A DNA stretch of 64,000 nt from an uncultured Eubacteriales bacterium (GCA_934433485.1 CAKRZR010000013.1:14768-78767), one strand, 5' to 3'. Positions 52,914-61,095 are shown, counted from the stretch's first letter. Translations and numbers: made by a program. The notes: generated by a model from the sequence alone, not told the origin.

Positions 52914-52943
52914 AGTATACCACAAACACTCGTTCCTTGTCAA
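52914..52943 (-). promoter_or_regulatory. Promoter of the dinB operon
   Basis: Minus strand: TTGACA at 52943-52938, an 18-bp spacer and TATACT at 52919-52914. Confidence 0.8.
52924..52935. promoter_or_regulatory. Second SOS-like box within the dinB promoter
   Basis: On the minus strand GAAC-GAGT-GTTT, seven of eight core positions matching, lying between the -35 and -10. Confidence 0.5.
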
Positions 52944-52996
52944 GAGGTTCGAGCAAAATTTCTGAAATTTAGTTCGAAAAATTTGTGCGAAAAAGA

Positions 52997-53025
52997 TTGA
53001 CAACGCGAGGCGACTGTGGTATACT
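52997..53025 (+). promoter_or_regulatory. Promoter of the ASCH-GNAT pair
   Basis: TTGACA at 52997-53002, a 17-bp spacer and TATACT at 53020-53025, with an extended TG at 53017-53018. Confidence 0.85.
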
Positions 53026-53055
53026 ATCCGCGAATTGAATGGAGGTGATGGTGGA

Positions 53056-53496
53056 ATGACGGCAGAGGAAATGTGGGCAGCATTTACGAAAATCGCCGGG
53101 ATCGCGCCGGATACGCCTTATGAAGCGTGGGCATTCGGCGGCGCACCGGACAAACTCGCGGCACTCACGTCAGCCGGCACCAAAACCGCCACTGCGTCCG
53201 CGCACGCGCTCTATGCCATCGAGGGCGAGGACATCCCGCAGGTCGGGGAATACAGCGTGATCGTAGACGGAGCAGAGCAGGCGGTGTGCGTCATTCGCGA
53301 CACACGGGTGACAATTGTGCCTTTTGACAAGGTATCGGCGGAACACGCGTACAAGGAAGGCGAGGGCGACCGAAGTCTCGCGTACTGGCGGAGGGTGCAT
53401 GCGGAATTTTTCACCGATTGTCTCCGAGAGGCGGGACTGTCCTTTACGCCGGATATGGATGTAGTGTGCGAGGAATTCACAAAAATATATCCATAA
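53056..53496 (+). CDS. ASCH-domain protein
   Basis: A 146-residue protein with the ASCH (PUA-like beta barrel) fold: AWAFGGAPDKLAALTSAGTK contains the G-x-K-x-x-T-like motif of the family, followed by VGEYSVIVDGAEQAVCVI and the late DRSLAYWRRVHAEFF helix. ASCH domains bind RNA or act on modified nucleosides; some are amidohydrolases of N4-acetylcytidine. The ATG at 53056 has GGAGGTGAT about ten bases upstream. It lies ten bases ahead of the acetyltransferase gene, suggesting an operon. Confidence 0.82.
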   Translation: MTAEEMWAAFTKIAGIAPDTPYEAWAFGGAPDKLAALTSAGTKTATASAHALYAIEGEDIPQVGEYSVIVDGAEQAVCVIRDTRVTIVPFDKVSAEHAYKEGEGDRSLAYWRRVHAEFFTDCLREAGLSFTPDMDVVCEEFTKIYP

Positions 53497-53506
53497 GGAC
53501 AAGACA

Positions 53507-54022
53507 ATGATTACCATACGCAAGATGACGCACGCGGACACATTCCCGAAAAACGAGCCGTTTCCGCTGTTCGGACGGATGATCCCGCGGTACGACGGCA
53601 CCACCTGGACGTACACGACGGAGGAATTTCCACCCTCCGCACGCGCGGAGATGGTCTTTCCCGAGGAGGAATACGATCTTGCGGCGGAGGACTTTTTCTA
53701 CACCGGCGCCTTTGACGGCGATACCTGCGTTGGACTGGCGGTCTGGCAGCGGGATATGTTCCGGTACCTGTACCTGTACGATCTCAAGGTGACCGGCGCG
53801 TACCGCAGGCACGGGATCGGCGGGCTGCTCATCGACGCGGGTATGAAAATCGCGCGGGAGACAGGGCTGATCGGCGTATACACCATCGTGCAGGACAACA
53901 ATCTCGCCGCGGCGCGGTTCTATCTGAAAAGCGGCTTTGCGATTGGCGGTCTGAACACGCGCGTATACGACGGCACGAGCCAGGCGGACAAGCACGACAT
54001 TTATCTGTACAAGCCGCTCTAA
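53507..54022 (+). CDS. GNAT acetyltransferase resembling streptothricin acetyltransferases
   Basis: A 171-residue GNAT. Its order of segments parallels streptothricin acetyltransferases of the Sat type: an N-terminal NEPFPLFGRMIPRYDGTTW block, CVGLAVW, the acetyl-CoA loop YRRHGIGGLLI and IVQDNNLAAARFYLKSGFAIGG. The similarity extends over the whole length, beyond the generic GNAT fold. Such enzymes acetylate the beta-lysine of streptothricin, but chromosomal relatives often have other amine substrates. AAGGAC lies upstream. It is second gene after ASCH, followed by a bidirectional terminator. Confidence 0.75.
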   Translation: MITIRKMTHADTFPKNEPFPLFGRMIPRYDGTTWTYTTEEFPPSARAEMVFPEEEYDLAAEDFFYTGAFDGDTCVGLAVWQRDMFRYLYLYDLKVTGAYRRHGIGGLLIDAGMKIARETGLIGVYTIVQDNNLAAARFYLKSGFAIGGLNTRVYDGTSQADKHDIYLYKPL

Positions 54023-54029
54023 AACGCGA

Positions 54030-54066
54030 AAATGCACCCCATCTTACAAAAGGTGAGGTGCATTTC
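54030..54066. terminator. Bidirectional terminator
   Basis: AAATGCACC pairs with GGTGCATTT between the convergent acetyltransferase and membrane-protein genes. Confidence 0.7.
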
Positions 54067-54104
54067 TCTATGTGCTGTGCTTTTTTATATCGATTCCCTG
54101 CCGC

Positions 54105-54380
54105 TCATACCCGGTCCACGAGCCACGCTACGCCGACCGCCACAAGCGCGACCGTTGCCGCCGCGGCAAGAAGAATGCCGAAAAACGCGTACATCTGATA
54201 GCCGTCGCCGAAAACAAAGATGTGATCCGCGGCAATGCTCCCGGCAGAAACAAGGTACATGGCGCCGATGGTGATGAGCGGGAGAAGCCGCACGATCCGC
54301 CGTCGGCTTGTATGCAGGAGAATCACCTGAAAGAAGTAGAAAGCGACCGCGATGGCGGGGATGAGGAACTCGATACGCAT
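54105..54380 (-). CDS. Small three-helix membrane protein
   Basis: A 91-residue hydrophobic protein with helices at about residues 3-23, 32-50 and 63-88 (FFGILLAAAATVALVAVGVA) and a basic loop HTSRRRIVR after helix one, which should face the cytoplasm. AGGAG lies six bases before the ATG. It follows the 163-residue membrane protein gene by 20 bases, so the two are probably cotranscribed. I do not recognise the family. Confidence 0.6.
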   Translation of the reverse strand: MRIEFLIPAIAVAFYFFQVILLHTSRRRIVRLLPLITIGAMYLVSAGSIAADHIFVFGDGYQMYAFFGILLAAAATVALVAVGVAWLVDRV

Positions 54381-54400
54381 GGGGGACTCCTATGTGTTAT

Positions 54401-54892
54401 TTATTTTTCCAGTGGTTGTATCTCACTGAGCGGCACTCGATAGCGGGTGATCTCATCATTGGGTTTTCTGAGCTGCACCGTGATATCGTTTAGGGAAGGA
54501 GAACAAGCCCATGCACCTTCGACCGCTTCTCGCACAAAATGAAACATAATGGGCTCGTCTGGAATATGCTCTAAATCCACATGAGAGGTGCGCAGAACAT
54601 GTTGCAGACAACGTATTTCCCACACCTTTACATGAACCTTTTGCAAAAGATCATAGGGAACGCCATCGATGGTCACATTGCCCGTTACTTTCGGGTCTGC
54701 CAGGAGACGCCGCTGCAAGGATAGCGTGACGTCTACTCTGGCTGTTTCCCCTGTATAGTCCCCCTCGCCGGTGTCGAGCATTTCTTTTTCCGGCATCTCC
54801 ACGGTAAAGGCTACACGTATCGGATAATAGAACCAGACGATCACACATAGAATGAGGGCTGGTATCATGATAGATAGGATACGTTTCTTCAC
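54401..54892 (-). CDS. Unknown single-pass membrane protein
   Basis: A 163-residue protein starting at GTG 54892, chosen for the excellent GAGGAGG six bases upstream; an ATG-led extension to 54994 would overlap the promoter. One N-terminal membrane helix (ILSIMIPALILCVIVWFYY) is followed by an extracytoplasmic beta-rich domain of about 135 residues with an acidic start. No family recognised. A consensus promoter lies at 54945-54973. Confidence 0.6.
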   Translation of the reverse strand: MKKRILSIMIPALILCVIVWFYYPIRVAFTVEMPEKEMLDTGEGDYTGETARVDVTLSLQRRLLADPKVTGNVTIDGVPYDLLQKVHVKVWEIRCLQHVLRTSHVDLEHIPDEPIMFHFVREAVEGAWACSPSLNDITVQLRKPNDEITRYRVPLSEIQPLEK

Positions 54893-54944
54893 AGAAAGAC
54901 CTCCTCTACTCTTATGAAAGCATGCGAAAAGCTTCTGTAAGTAC

Positions 54945-54973
54945 AGTATACCAAACCGCCGAGCCCTTGTCAA
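54945..54973 (-). promoter_or_regulatory. Promoter of the two small membrane-protein genes
   Basis: Minus strand: TTGACA at 54973-54968, a 17-bp spacer and TATACT at 54950-54945. Confidence 0.85.
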
Positions 54974-54976
54974 GCG

Positions 54977-55022
54977 AAAATCCCCCATCTGCACAAAATT
55001 CCGTACAAATGGGGGATTTTCT
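54977..55022 (-). terminator. Terminator of the Gld-type ABC operon
   Basis: AAAATCCCCCAT pairs with ATGGGGGATTTT (12 bp), preceding a T-rich stretch on the minus strand. Confidence 0.8.
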
Positions 55023-55031
55023 GTTTCTCGT

Positions 55032-56558
55032 TTACTTCTTCCCGTAGGAGTTGATATCCATACCCACGAGCACCTTTTCCGTGTCGTTTATGACCTTTTC
55101 GATCATATCGACGTAGGTGTAGAACTCACCGTCGCCGTTCAGGGTGACGAATGCGCGGCGCGTGGAGTACTGGTAGAATTTATACTCCGATACCTCACCG
55201 GAGGTCGTCGTGTAGGAGAACGTCAGCATGAGCTTCGACGGATCGGAGACAAGCGCCGCCTTCTCTTCATCAGTCAGGGGCGTGTATTCCTGCAGCTCCA
55301 CGCCGAGCAGAGACTTGTAGTACTGCCGGAAGTTGTACACGTCGTCGTTCGAGATGTGCACTTTCTGGTCGCCTGCCACCGCGTCTACCTCCAACGTCGC
55401 GTTGCCCTCGCTGTTTGTACCGTGCGTCAGAGCAAACGAAGCGTCGATCGTTCCGTCGCCGGAGGCAATGTGCATCGACTGCACGCTTGTGATATTCGCG
55501 TAGAACGGATACTCCGTGATCCACTTGAAGAGCGAATAGTCGAGGAACCCAAGCTTCTCCGCGCTGACCTTTGCGACCAGCTGGTAATTGAAGAGGTTCG
55601 ATACCGCGTAATACGTGCCGTCCTCCTGCACATTCGACACGAAGATGTAGAACGTGTAGTCGCCGAACGTGTAGCTGATCGTGTACGCCGGGTTTGCCAG
55701 TCCGTACGTCTCCAAATCCGCGTCGCTCGGACCGATCTTCACCGTTTCCTCGCCGGTCAGCGCCATGAAATTGTAGAGAATCTCATAGTACAGATTCGTG
55801 TTCGGACTGTACGGTGCCGGATAGGTCATTTTCGGCTCCGCCAGCGCGTCCGGATTCGTCTTTTCGTCCTCCTCCGCGTTGGTCAGACGGATATACAGCT
55901 CCTCGCCGTGCCAGATCATGAAGTTCTCCGCGGTGAAGTAGTCGTTCTGCGACATACCGGCTGTCAAAAGCGGCGTAATCATTTTCTCGACCGGCTGCAG
56001 GATCGTGTCCGCCAAGGTCGTCGAGAGGATGTAGACCGTTTCTCTGCCGTCCAGCGCGACGTAATAGCCGCCCGCGGTCACAAGGATATCACCGACGTTG
56101 ACCTGGTACACCTCGCCTGTCGTCGTCGTCAGGATCCAGTACGCCTGCGGATCGTCCAGACCATATTCCGCCATCTGCTCCGGCGTCGCGTTGTCCGTGA
56201 TCTTCATCATGGCAAGCGGATACCCGGAGGAAACGACGAAGGACGCGAACAGCTCCTGATCGTACTGCATGCCCTCATAGCCCTTGAGCTGGAACGTATC
56301 CGACGCGTCGCGGTAGAAGGTGTACGAGCCGAATTCGTTGTGTACCTCCACGGACTGGATGCCGGAACGCTCCACCTGCGGGAAAATGAGGTACCGGTTG
56401 TTCGTACCGACCGCTTCGCCTTCCACGGTTTCCAGCGGCTCCGTCTCCACGGGATCTTCCACAAGCATCGGCTGGACCACCGTAAAGTATAAGACCGTCA
56501 GCACCACAAAGAGCGCGCCCAGTACGATCGCTACAATTCTTTGCTGCTTCACTTTCAT
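55032..56558 (-). CDS. DUF4340-type membrane-anchored protein of the Gld-like ABC operon
   Basis: A 508-residue protein with one N-terminal membrane helix (RIVAIVLGALFVVLTVLYFTVV) and a large extracytoplasmic domain with repeated DUF4340-like units (YPLAMMKITDNATPEQMAEY followed by LDDPQAYWILTTTTG; later DLETYGLANPAYTISYTF). These proteins accompany GldG-like ABC components. The start codon overlaps the stop of the GldG-like gene (ATGA), so translation is coupled. AAGGAG lies upstream. Precise role unknown. Confidence 0.8.
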   Translation of the reverse strand: MKVKQQRIVAIVLGALFVVLTVLYFTVVQPMLVEDPVETEPLETVEGEAVGTNNRYLIFPQVERSGIQSVEVHNEFGSYTFYRDASDTFQLKGYEGMQYDQELFASFVVSSGYPLAMMKITDNATPEQMAEYGLDDPQAYWILTTTTGEVYQVNVGDILVTAGGYYVALDGRETVYILSTTLADTILQPVEKMITPLLTAGMSQNDYFTAENFMIWHGEELYIRLTNAEEDEKTNPDALAEPKMTYPAPYSPNTNLYYEILYNFMALTGEETVKIGPSDADLETYGLANPAYTISYTFGDYTFYIFVSNVQEDGTYYAVSNLFNYQLVAKVSAEKLGFLDYSLFKWITEYPFYANITSVQSMHIASGDGTIDASFALTHGTNSEGNATLEVDAVAGDQKVHISNDDVYNFRQYYKSLLGVELQEYTPLTDEEKAALVSDPSKLMLTFSYTTTSGEVSEYKFYQYSTRRAFVTLNGDGEFYTYVDMIEKVINDTEKVLVGMDINSYGKK

Positions 56559-58045
56559 GAATGTTTTCTCCTTACGACAACAACGATGCCGCACAGTGCC
56601 GTGATTGCCGGGATCACAAGGGTCATGGCAGCCGTCCACTTATTCGCCTGATCGGTGGTGATGGTGATGTCATCGCTGTCAAACGGCTTGAAATCAAGGC
56701 TGGTAAGCACGCGCTCTCTGCCGACCGCCTTCATCGCCGCGCTGAGAATGTCCTTGTTCGCGTACGTGTTCGACACCACATATTGTTTATCGGCGAACGA
56801 CGGCGAGCCGGCCGCGATCACGTAGGAGTAGTAGTATTCGTTGTCCACAATGCGGGTCTCGCGGGAGATTGTCATCAGGTTGTAGGAGCCGACCTCCGTC
56901 ACCTGACCGTCCACCACCAGCTCCGAGGTCGGATAGGACTTGAGAACCGAGGATACGTCGCGCGAACCGGACAGACCGCCGCCGGATTCCCACAGAATGT
57001 CGATCGGCATGGACTTGCGGATCACGGACATCGGCGGGGTAGACAGCGAGGACAGCTCGGAATAGATGCTCGCGCCGAGGTTGTCCTTCTGGTATTCCGC
57101 CACGATGGAGTAGCCGTCCACGGACATGGCGTGCTCCTTGTCGCGGATCGTCGTCTGTCCTACGTAGGCAATGCCCCATTCCTCCAGAAACTCGTTCAAG
57201 TTCGTGAGGTTGTCCACGTACTGCGGATCGCAGAACACAAGCAGACAGCCGTAATCGTCCAGGAAATCGTCGATCTTCTTGATTTCGTTGAAGGACGCGT
57301 CCTCCGCCTCGCTGCCGAGAAAATCGTACATCGGGTTGTAGATCACAAGGATTCTGCAGTCATCGTCCAGTTCATCCTGCGTCAGGTTCACATCCTTGAC
57401 GGTAAAGCCGTTGTCCGCGAAAAGCGTCGCGAGATCGCCCGCGTTTGCCAGATCCTCGCCGTGCTGCGACGTGAACGCCACCTGCGGAGAATCCGTCTGC
57501 GTCACCTGCATGATACCGGAGATCAGCTTGTGCTCCCCGTTATACGCCCAGACTGTGCTGGTATCGTCCTCATTCGTGACAAAGAACGCCTTTGCCGCGA
57601 AAATCCGCACTTCCCCGTTGCTCTCAACCACCACGGAATCCGTGTGGATCTGCGTATTCGTCGTGTTGTAAAAATCACGGAAGAACGACGGCTTCTTGAC
57701 GACGTCCACGCATTCCACGTTTACGTTGTCAAACGCTTCCTCCAGCTGGAGCGCCGTCGTATAGATGTAGCGCATGTAGCTCGAATCGGAGCCGGTCATC
57801 AATACGTCCGGATCGGAGGCAAAATAAATGTTCACCGGATCCGTAATGTCCGACATGATTTCCCGCGCTTTCTCAGAAAGCGTGAACACCTGCTTGTCCG
57901 TCATGTCGATGTACCACATGTACTTGTTCGCAAGCGCGGTGAAGATCACGTTGAACACCACCACGATGGCGATAAACGCGATCGTGAACAGCGTCGCCGT
58001 GGAGCCGTACTTGAATTTTCTCGATTGGGTAAAGCTCTTGTTCAT
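56555..58045 (-). CDS. GldG-like ABC-associated membrane protein
   Basis: A 496-residue protein with membrane helices at both ends (TLFTIAFIAIVVVFNVIFT near residue 20; AAMTLVIPAITALCGIVVVV at the C-terminus) and an extracytoplasmic domain between them. This domain has KQVFTLSEKAREIMSDITDPV and the TSQHGEDLA / LVIYNPMYDF segments seen in GldG-like (ABC_transp_aux) proteins. GGAGGAAAC precedes the ATG. It lies 14 bases after the permease gene. In other bacteria such sets support envelope functions or, in Bacteroidetes, gliding; gliding is not implied here. Confidence 0.85.
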   Translation of the reverse strand: MNKSFTQSRKFKYGSTATLFTIAFIAIVVVFNVIFTALANKYMWYIDMTDKQVFTLSEKAREIMSDITDPVNIYFASDPDVLMTGSDSSYMRYIYTTALQLEEAFDNVNVECVDVVKKPSFFRDFYNTTNTQIHTDSVVVESNGEVRIFAAKAFFVTNEDDTSTVWAYNGEHKLISGIMQVTQTDSPQVAFTSQHGEDLANAGDLATLFADNGFTVKDVNLTQDELDDDCRILVIYNPMYDFLGSEAEDASFNEIKKIDDFLDDYGCLLVFCDPQYVDNLTNLNEFLEEWGIAYVGQTTIRDKEHAMSVDGYSIVAEYQKDNLGASIYSELSSLSTPPMSVIRKSMPIDILWESGGGLSGSRDVSSVLKSYPTSELVVDGQVTEVGSYNLMTISRETRIVDNEYYYSYVIAAGSPSFADKQYVVSNTYANKDILSAAMKAVGRERVLTSLDFKPFDSDDITITTDQANKWTAAMTLVIPAITALCGIVVVVRRKHS

Positions 58046-58059
58046 GTTTCCTCCTCCGA

Positions 58060-58767
58060 TCAGGCGTACCGTCTTCTCTCATACACCCGGACGGAGAGAA
58101 AGAGGAAGATGGCGGTAATGGAAAGGTAATATACCGTGGAGCCGATGTCGAAAATGCCGTAGGTGAAGTTTACGTAACGGCTGTAAATCGAGATCCAGCT
58201 CAGCACGTAGCGCAGGAAATAGGTGTCGATCAGGTTGTTGAAAATCGCCACACCCGCGAATCCCACGAGAATGCCCATCGTGCCGATCGACGCCGTGACC
58301 GGGCTTTCCGTTAAAGTGGACACGAAAATACCGACCGAGATGAAGCACATGCCGATGAGCAGCATCGCGATAAAGCAGCCGAACGCCTTGCCGATGTTCG
58401 GGTCCTCCGCGTAGCTCGTCAGCGGAATGTAGTAGAGGCAGCTCACCAGCACCGTGCTGAGGAACATTGTGAAGGCAGCGAGGAACTTCGCCATGATCAT
58501 CCCCGTGATGGAAACGGGCGATGTCATCAGAATCTGCTCCGTTTTCGCTCTCCGTTCCTCCGCGAAGCTGCGCATGGTCAGAATCGGGATCATCACGATG
58601 TAGCCGAAAATCATAAACTGGAAAAATCCGGAAATATCCGACGTCTCGGACTGAAGCGTGCTGACGGCAAACAGAAATCCGGATACCGCCAGAAATACCG
58701 CGATAAATACGTACCCAAGCGGCGTTGTAAAATAGGAACGCATTTCTTTCTTATAAATAGCGAACAT
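58060..58767 (-). CDS. ABC-2 type permease (GldF-like)
   Basis: A 235-residue integral membrane protein with about six helices and the typical ABC-2 opening MFAIYKKEMRSYFTTPLGYV. ILTMRSFAEERRAKTEQILMT is the conserved cytoplasmic loop region. The start at 58767 is selected for AGGAGAGAG seven bases upstream; the frame continues open upstream through a 22-bp tandem repeat that encodes Gln/Pro-rich nonsense. It partners the ATPase encoded upstream. Confidence 0.87.
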   Translation of the reverse strand: MFAIYKKEMRSYFTTPLGYVFIAVFLAVSGFLFAVSTLQSETSDISGFFQFMIFGYIVMIPILTMRSFAEERRAKTEQILMTSPVSITGMIMAKFLAAFTMFLSTVLVSCLYYIPLTSYAEDPNIGKAFGCFIAMLLIGMCFISVGIFVSTLTESPVTASIGTMGILVGFAGVAIFNNLIDTYFLRYVLSWISIYSRYVNFTYGIFDIGSTVYYLSITAIFLFLSVRVYERRRYA

Positions 58768-58784
58768 AACTCTCTCTCCTGACC

Positions 58785-58850
58785 GGGTGACCCCGGTGGG
58801 CATACCGGGTAGCCCCGGTTGGCATACTGGCTGCCACAATGGCTGCCGCA
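58785..58850. repeat. 22-bp imperfect tandem repeat
   Basis: Three units of 22 bp (58785-58806, 58807-58828, 58829-58850). Units 1 and 2 agree at 18 of 22 positions (GGGTNNCCCCGGTNGGCATAC); unit 3 is degenerate. It lies in the leader just before the permease ribosome site. Confidence 0.55.
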
Positions 58851-58975
58851 GAATACAAAATAAGGTGTGAAAAGCGTAGAATCCAAGAACAGGGAAACGC
58901 AAAGCCCAAACCGTCCAGCCGTAGCCGCAATCCCAGCGTTCCGACTTGCACAGACTTCAATTAACCTTTTTTCAC

Positions 58976-59061
58976 AAAAGTTTTGCGGAGCTGGGAGAAA
59001 TGCTTTCGCATTCTTCCCTTTTCCAAAAGCGACCGTTCCCCGCGTTCCCCGTTCTCCCCCG
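58976..59061 (-). repeat. Dispersed hairpin repeat, copy 2 (ATPase-permease gap)
   Basis: On the minus strand it carries the same blocks as copy 1: GGGGAACG, TTTTGGAAAA, GAAGAATGC, ATTTCTCCCAGC and GCAAAACTTTT. The central part of copy 1 is absent, so the left arm of its first hairpin is joined to the right arm of its second, giving one hairpin with a GAAA loop. The rest of the 58768-59068 gap holds the 22-bp tandem repeat and no gene. Confidence 0.7.
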
Positions 59062-59068
59062 CATCTCC

Positions 59069-60016
59069 TCAGTGGCGGCGCGCCAGATCGGCGTCCATGA
59101 TTTTGATGAAGACCTCTTCAAGGTTCATGCCGACCGCTTCCAGACCGATGATCGGCCAGCCGCGCTCGCTCATCGCGTAGAACAGAGGCTTGCGGATGTC
59201 CACACCGCGCTCGGACTCGATCTCGAACGTGTAGCTGTCGCCCTCGCGCTCACCGGTCGCGTCTGCGCGGACAATGCCCGTGATCCCCTGGATCGCCGAG
59301 AGCACCTCGCGCTGCGGACCGCAGATCTTCGCCAGATACCGCCGGTTCTCCTCGACCACGCGGGTGATGTTCTCCGTTTTCTCATCCGCGATGATCTTGC
59401 CTTCGTTGATGATGATGATCCGGTCGCACACCGCCTGTACCTCGGAGAGAATGTGCGTCGAGAGGATCACCGTGTGGTTCTGCCCCAGATTCCGGATCAG
59501 ATTGCGGATCTCGATGATCTGCTTCGGGTCCAGACCGACCGTCGGCTCGTCGAAAATGATCACCGGCGGATTGCCCACCAGCGCCTGTGCAATGCCGACA
59601 CGCTGCCGGTAGCCCTTCGACAGATTCTTGATCAGCCGATGGCGCACGTCTTCGATCTTCGTCACCTGCCGGATCTCCGCGAGGTGCTTCTCCCGGTTCA
59701 GCCGGCACCGCTTGATCTCGTAGACAAACCCGAGATACTCGTCCACCGTCATGTCCGGATAGACCGGCGGCTGCTCCGGTAAAAAGCCGATCAGCTTCTT
59801 CGCCTCGTACGGATTTTCCAGGATGTCGATCCCGCCGACCTTCGCTTCGCCGGAGGTCGAGGACAGATACCCCGTCAGGATGTTCATCGTCGTGGATTTG
59901 CCCGCACCGTTCGGACCCAGAAACCCGACGATCTCACCCTTTTCCACACGGAAGCTGATGTCGTCTACGGCAAGCTTGGAGCCGTAATTTTTCACTAGAT
60001 TTTTGATCTCAATCAT
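59069..60016 (-). CDS. ABC transporter ATPase (GldA-like)
   Basis: A 315-residue ATP-binding protein. Walker A GPNGAGKST, signature LSKGYRQRVGIAQAL, Walker B VIIFDEPTVGLDP and switch His in ILSTHILSEV are intact. The C-terminal 90 residues form the extension common in GldA/CcmA-like ATPases. It is first gene of the four-gene operon; a minus-strand TATACT with extended TG (60090-60085) lies upstream. It powers the GldF/GldG-like membrane complex. Confidence 0.92.
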   Translation of the reverse strand: MIEIKNLVKNYGSKLAVDDISFRVEKGEIVGFLGPNGAGKSTTMNILTGYLSSTSGEAKVGGIDILENPYEAKKLIGFLPEQPPVYPDMTVDEYLGFVYEIKRCRLNREKHLAEIRQVTKIEDVRHRLIKNLSKGYRQRVGIAQALVGNPPVIIFDEPTVGLDPKQIIEIRNLIRNLGQNHTVILSTHILSEVQAVCDRIIIINEGKIIADEKTENITRVVEENRRYLAKICGPQREVLSAIQGITGIVRADATGEREGDSYTFEIESERGVDIRKPLFYAMSERGWPIIGLEAVGMNLEEVFIKIMDADLARRH

Positions 60017-60276
60017 ATTGGATACAGCGTCTCCCGTTTCTATTTTTGTCCCGCCCTTGTTTGCCCGCGGAACGCTACCTTAAGAGTATATCACAGAATT
60101 ATAAATAAATCTTGAACAACAGGGCATTATTTGCTGTTTTGTGTGATTCCTGTGTGATTTTTTCGGAAATTATCGGTGATTTTTCCCTGCACGCGCTTTT
60201 CAGATTTTTTCCGCGTACCGTTTCCGTCAAAAACAACAAATCCATGCGCCGCGGCTTGTGCACTCTGCCACACGCG

Positions 60277-61095
60277 TCATTCCGGCAGAATCACAATGCC
60301 CGCGCCCATCGCGCCGCGTCTGCCGCAGGTCGCACGATGGGAATGATACCGCGCGGAAGCACACCTCGTGCACCAGGGAGATACGTCGATCGCGGACGCG
60401 TCGATCCCGGCACGGCGGAGCTGGTACCGGTTCATCCCGGTCAGATCCGCGTAATACCTGCCGCCGTACGGAATACAGAACCGCCGCGCGAACGCCTCAC
60501 CGGCTGTCTCCGCCACCGCTCGCACGAAATCGTCGCGCACCTCATAGCAGCATAGTCCAATGTGCGTCCCGACTGCCGCACGGATCGTCTCCCGGCGCGC
60601 GCCCAGACCGACCATTTTCTCCACCGCCGCCGCCGCGATCCCGGACGCACTGCCGCGCCAACCGGCGTGTACCGCGCCAACTACCGGATCGCCGCATGCC
60701 TTTTCGCCGCACAGGAGGATCGGTACGCAATCCGCCACCCGGATCACCGGCATCACGCCCGGCACATCGGTCACAAAGCCGTCGCATGGCTCGCCGGACG
60801 CCATATGTATCCCCGCGCCGCAGTCGTCCGCCGTCACCACCCGCACCGTCGCCGAGTGAATCTGGGACGCTGTCACAACAGAACCGCTGCCAATGCTCCC
60901 GCCGGTCACCGCGCGTGCGAAAAGCTCCGTGTTCTCCCGCACCACATCGTCCGGGTCCTCACGTCCCATCGCCAGATTCATCGACGCCGTGTACGGATGG
61001 GTGCTCACACCGCCGTGCCGTGTCGAAAAACCATGGGCAACGGACGCGCGCGAAAGGAGCGTAGACCGTTCAAGAACGCCGTCTCTGTAAAACAT
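60277..61095 (-). CDS. pgeF: Multicopper-oxidase-like purine nucleosidase PgeF (YfiH/LACC1 family)
   Basis: A 272-residue cytosolic enzyme. Zinc and catalytic motifs of the family are present: SQIHSATV (His), VADCVPILL (Cys) and VHAGWRGSASG (His). Family members phosphorolyse purine nucleosides or deaminate adenosine, and the E. coli protein edits misincorporated residues in peptidoglycan precursors. I prefer the ATG at 61095 (CAGGA upstream, VAHGFSTRHGG soon after, usual length); an ATG at 61155 with GGGGA upstream is also possible. It follows gpmI on the same strand. The interval 60017-60276 shows no gene. Confidence 0.88.
   Translation of the reverse strand: MFYRDGVLERSTLLSRASVAHGFSTRHGGVSTHPYTASMNLAMGREDPDDVVRENTELFARAVTGGSIGSGSVVTASQIHSATVRVVTADDCGAGIHMASGEPCDGFVTDVPGVMPVIRVADCVPILLCGEKACGDPVVGAVHAGWRGSASGIAAAAVEKMVGLGARRETIRAAVGTHIGLCCYEVRDDFVRAVAETAGEAFARRFCIPYGGRYYADLTGMNRYQLRRAGIDASAIDVSPWCTRCASARYHSHRATCGRRGAMGAGIVILPE

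Noticed and set aside
54893..54994. Longer start for the single-pass membrane protein
   Set aside because: It would overlap the consensus promoter at 54945-54973; GTG 54892 has an ideal ribosome site.
58768..58902. Longer N-terminus for the ABC-2 permease
   Set aside because: The extra residues are encoded by the 22-bp tandem repeat, and a strong ribosome site precedes the ATG at 58767.
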